In this document: positions 15,171 through 17,264 of the stretch, one piece after another | Layout: each line of letters opens with the position of its first letter | How positions within the stretch are numbered: position 1 is the first letter of the stretch | Assembly (NCBI GenBank): GCA_041628815.1 | Contig: JBFKOL010000055.1 | Coordinates: 1-17,264, forward strand | DNA: 17,264 nucleotides | Reading direction: 5' to 3' | Source: JBFKOL01 sp041628815 | GTDB lineage: Bacteria; Bacteroidota; Bacteroidia; Chitinophagales; Saprospiraceae | Program-made: the position numbers and the translations under genes | The notes under the pieces: generated by a model | Database searches by the model: none | Told to the model about the DNA's origin: nothing | The model's input: only the letters and a program-made list of their open reading frames with translations

Positions 15171-17201
15171 CTACCCATGCCCTACATCTTCACCATCGCG
15201 ATGAGTTTCACCACCATTATCAGATTCGACACCAGAGGAAGGTGGCTCCACAATTTTAAAAAGCGGGTCAAATGGCACGCTGACCATTTGCAGGAAATGA
15301 AAATAGGCCTGGGCGTTGCCTTCTATTTTGATCATTCCAGATTGCATCAGGTGCTGAATGGTGGTTTTTTGGGTGATCAGGTCGTTGAGGCTTGTGCGTT
15401 CCATCGTGACTGTCGCCGTGGGGTTAGCAGAAAGAACATCAGGGCGATTGTGAAGCACTCTGTTCACAAGTAAAACCGTTATTTGCTCATCTGTATCGGG
15501 GTATATCATGTTGAAGATATAGCTCGAATCACCTGTAAGCTCCCGATCGAGACGAATGGCCATCAGATCATAAAAGTCTTCGAGGCTCATAGAAGCAATG
15601 ATCTGATTATTGTCTGATCTGCCAGCAAGATGTTTTACGGATGCGCCCTGACGCAGTTCTTGTGCACCGGTGAGATAAAAGTTGCGCCAGGGCCCAGATT
15701 CTGACCTGCTGCCGAGCACGTCATAGGTTTCGGCGAGCAGCTGTTGAGCTTCCTCGTTTTCTGGATAAGCCATAACGAGATGGTTGAGGATCATGGCTAC
15801 CCACCTGTGTTCACCTTTTTCCATGTCTTCGCGGACGCGACCAAGAATGCGCGCTGCCCCACCCATATAAGCCACGTATTTTTTTGAGGCTTCCACCTCC
15901 GGCAAGGCATGAAGGTGGGCTGGATTGCCATCAAACCACCCGAAGTAGAGTTGGTATTGGGCCTTGGCATTGTGGTTGACCGTGCCATAATAACCCCTGT
16001 TGGCAAAAAACAAGTCCAACGATGGTGGTAAGGTAATTTGTTCTGCAATTTCGGTCATGTTGTATCCATTATTGGCTAAATGGAGGGTTTCATCGTGTAT
16101 GTATCGATAGATATCCCTTTGACGCGTCCATAAGTCCAGGATAGCTTCTTTTCCCCAGGTTGGCCAGTGGTGGCTTCCAAAGGAAATATTTACATCTTGG
16201 CCGAACATCCGTATGCTTTCATCTATGTACTTTGACCATTTCAAGCCATTGCGGACCTGTGCTCCGCGCAGGGTGTACAGATTGTGCAAAGTGTGGTTGA
16301 TCTCCTCAGCCTGGCAGAATGCATTATAAAGTGGCATATAGAACATCAATTCTGCAGGAGCCTCTGCATCAGGTGTGTTTTGAAAGATCATTTCAATGCC
16401 ATCGATGGTGACCCGCTGACCAGTTCTATCAATAGTAATGGTTGGCTGAAGAATTCCTGCCGTGCCGAGACTGACGGCCTGACCAAGACCGCTTCCAACA
16501 AAACCTGAGTTATTTTTAGGTAAGAGACTACCAAACATATACATGGCTCTGCGCAACATGGCATTGCCTGCCAGGATGTTTTCGGAAATGGCGCTTTCGT
16601 AAAAACCTTCAGGAGCGATCACTTCTATGTTTTGTGTCTTCACCTGCTCTTCATTTACGATGCCTTTCACACCACCGAAATGGTCGATGTGGCTGTGTGT
16701 AAATATGACGGCTTTTACTGGACGTGCACCCAGATGATGATCGACTAGATCCATAGCTGCGCGAGCTACCTCTGAAGTAGTTAATGGGTCGACGACGATC
16801 CATCCAGACCGCGTGGCAATGACCGTCATATTGGCCAGGTCAAAACCCCGCACCTGGTAAATTCCGTCGGTCACTTCATATAAGCCGTGCATGCTGTTTA
16901 ACTGTCCTTGCCGCCACAGGCTGGGATGTACCTCCAACGGCGCCGGGCCCTTCATGAAATCAAACCATCCCAGGTCCATGATCACCTGTCCCGATGCATT
17001 CAGGATCAACGGATCTTCCCTCGTAGCAATGAATCCTTTCCTTGCCAATACAAAATCAGTCGTATCGGACAGTAATAGAGATTGCAGCGATGAATCGATG
17101 TATTGGTGGGGGCCGTAATCACTGTGATGGAGTGGGGAACAGGAAGACATCGCTATCCACAAAATGACGATGTAAAGGAAAATTACACTTAAAGCCTTCA
17201 T
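15171..17201 (-). CDS. SdsA1-type alkylsulfatase (metallo-beta-lactamase fold), exported
   Basis: This 676-residue enzyme belongs to the alkyl sulfatase family, which hydrolyses primary alkyl sulfates such as SDS to alcohol and sulfate. The metallo-beta-lactamase domain contains the binuclear zinc motif THSHIDHFGG with H169, H171, D173 and H174. Further likely ligands are E280 in TPDAEAPAE, E299 and H344 in SFGSHHWPTWG; this set matches what I recall for Pseudomonas SdsA1. The middle dimerisation domain shows YFGWFDGNPAHLHALP (about 419-434), and the last 130 residues form an SCP2-like lipid-binding domain. The N-terminus is a signal ending in MSSC, a slightly atypical lipobox with C21, so it may be a surface or periplasmic lipoprotein. 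I chose the ATG at 17201; the longer frame starts with TTG at 17210. It is the first visible gene of the minus-strand block. Confidence 0.93.
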   Translation of the reverse strand: MKALSVIFLYIVILWIAMSSCSPLHHSDYGPHQYIDSSLQSLLLSDTTDFVLARKGFIATREDPLILNASGQVIMDLGWFDFMKGPAPLEVHPSLWRQGQLNSMHGLYEVTDGIYQVRGFDLANMTVIATRSGWIVVDPLTTSEVARAAMDLVDHHLGARPVKAVIFTHSHIDHFGGVKGIVNEEQVKTQNIEVIAPEGFYESAISENILAGNAMLRRAMYMFGSLLPKNNSGFVGSGLGQAVSLGTAGILQPTITIDRTGQRVTIDGIEMIFQNTPDAEAPAELMFYMPLYNAFCQAEEINHTLHNLYTLRGAQVRNGLKWSKYIDESIRMFGQDVNISFGSHHWPTWGKEAILDLWTRQRDIYRYIHDETLHLANNGYNMTEIAEQITLPPSLDLFFANRGYYGTVNHNAKAQYQLYFGWFDGNPAHLHALPEVEASKKYVAYMGGAARILGRVREDMEKGEHRWVAMILNHLVMAYPENEEAQQLLAETYDVLGSRSESGPWRNFYLTGAQELRQGASVKHLAGRSDNNQIIASMSLEDFYDLMAIRLDRELTGDSSYIFNMIYPDTDEQITVLLVNRVLHNRPDVLSANPTATVTMERTSLNDLITQKTTIQHLMQSGMIKIEGNAQAYFHFLQMVSVPFDPLFKIVEPPSSGVESDNGGETHRDGEDVGHG

Positions 17202-17264
17202 AGTATTCAATATGGAATTGAAGGTAAGGAGACTAACGAAGAAATTTGATCATTGAGAGAGTAA

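Noticed and set aside
1..17264. CRISPR array, tRNA/rRNA genes, transposase, phage or toxin-antitoxin genes
   Set aside because: I looked for spaced direct repeats, cloverleaf-like segments and characteristic protein motifs and saw none; the tandem repeats present have no spacers.

Overview
The window looks like an ordinary chromosomal stretch from a member of the Bacteroidota. The main evidence is the 5' part of a SprA/Sov type IX secretion (T9SS) outer-membrane translocon gene next to ruvA. Supporting evidence is a run of SurA/parvulin genes and promoters of the TAnnTTTG type instead of an E. coli -10 box. Shine-Dalgarno sequences are generally weak. I cannot place it below phylum with confidence, although a Saprospiria-like genome would fit.

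Layout. Positions 1-2522 (minus strand) hold the N-terminal 595 codons of sprA, running off the left edge, preceded by ruvA. Positions 2642-8142 (plus strand) hold purD, then a compact three-gene periplasmic folding operon: a 655-residue two-domain parvulin, a 278-residue lipoprotein with SurA-like ends but no rotamase domain, and a 451-residue SurA-like isomerase. A 636-base gene-free stretch follows (8143-8778), with hairpins and a degenerate heptamer repeat. Positions 8779-12293 (plus strand) hold a PAP2 phosphatase with a possible lipobox, the chaperone gene htpG, a 313-base gap, and an unnamed four-helix membrane protein. Positions 12325-17201 are all minus strand. In transcription order they are an SdsA1-type alkylsulfatase, a Tat-type Gfo/Idh/MocA oxidoreductase, a YmdB-type macrodomain protein and a PhyH-type Fe(II)/2-oxoglutarate dioxygenase. 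The two strands converge on a shared 14-bp stem terminator at 12294-12331.

How the genes may work together. SprA is a very large beta-barrel, and the folding operon encodes the kind of periplasmic chaperones that outer-membrane barrels need. The link is functional proximity, not a shared transcript. The right-hand block reads as a small accessory catabolic unit: alkyl sulfate cleavage outside the cytoplasm, an exported sugar or polyol oxidoreductase, and two cytoplasmic enzymes. This is inferred from order and spacing only.

I see no CRISPR array, tRNA, rRNA, transposase, phage gene or recognisable defence system. The most unusual features are the low-complexity 7- and 8-base tandem repeats between genes, the hairpin cluster at 8388-8450 and the macrodomain gene wedged between two metabolic genes. 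Several starts given here differ from the longest open frame because a promoter motif or a non-ATG codon argues for a shorter protein.
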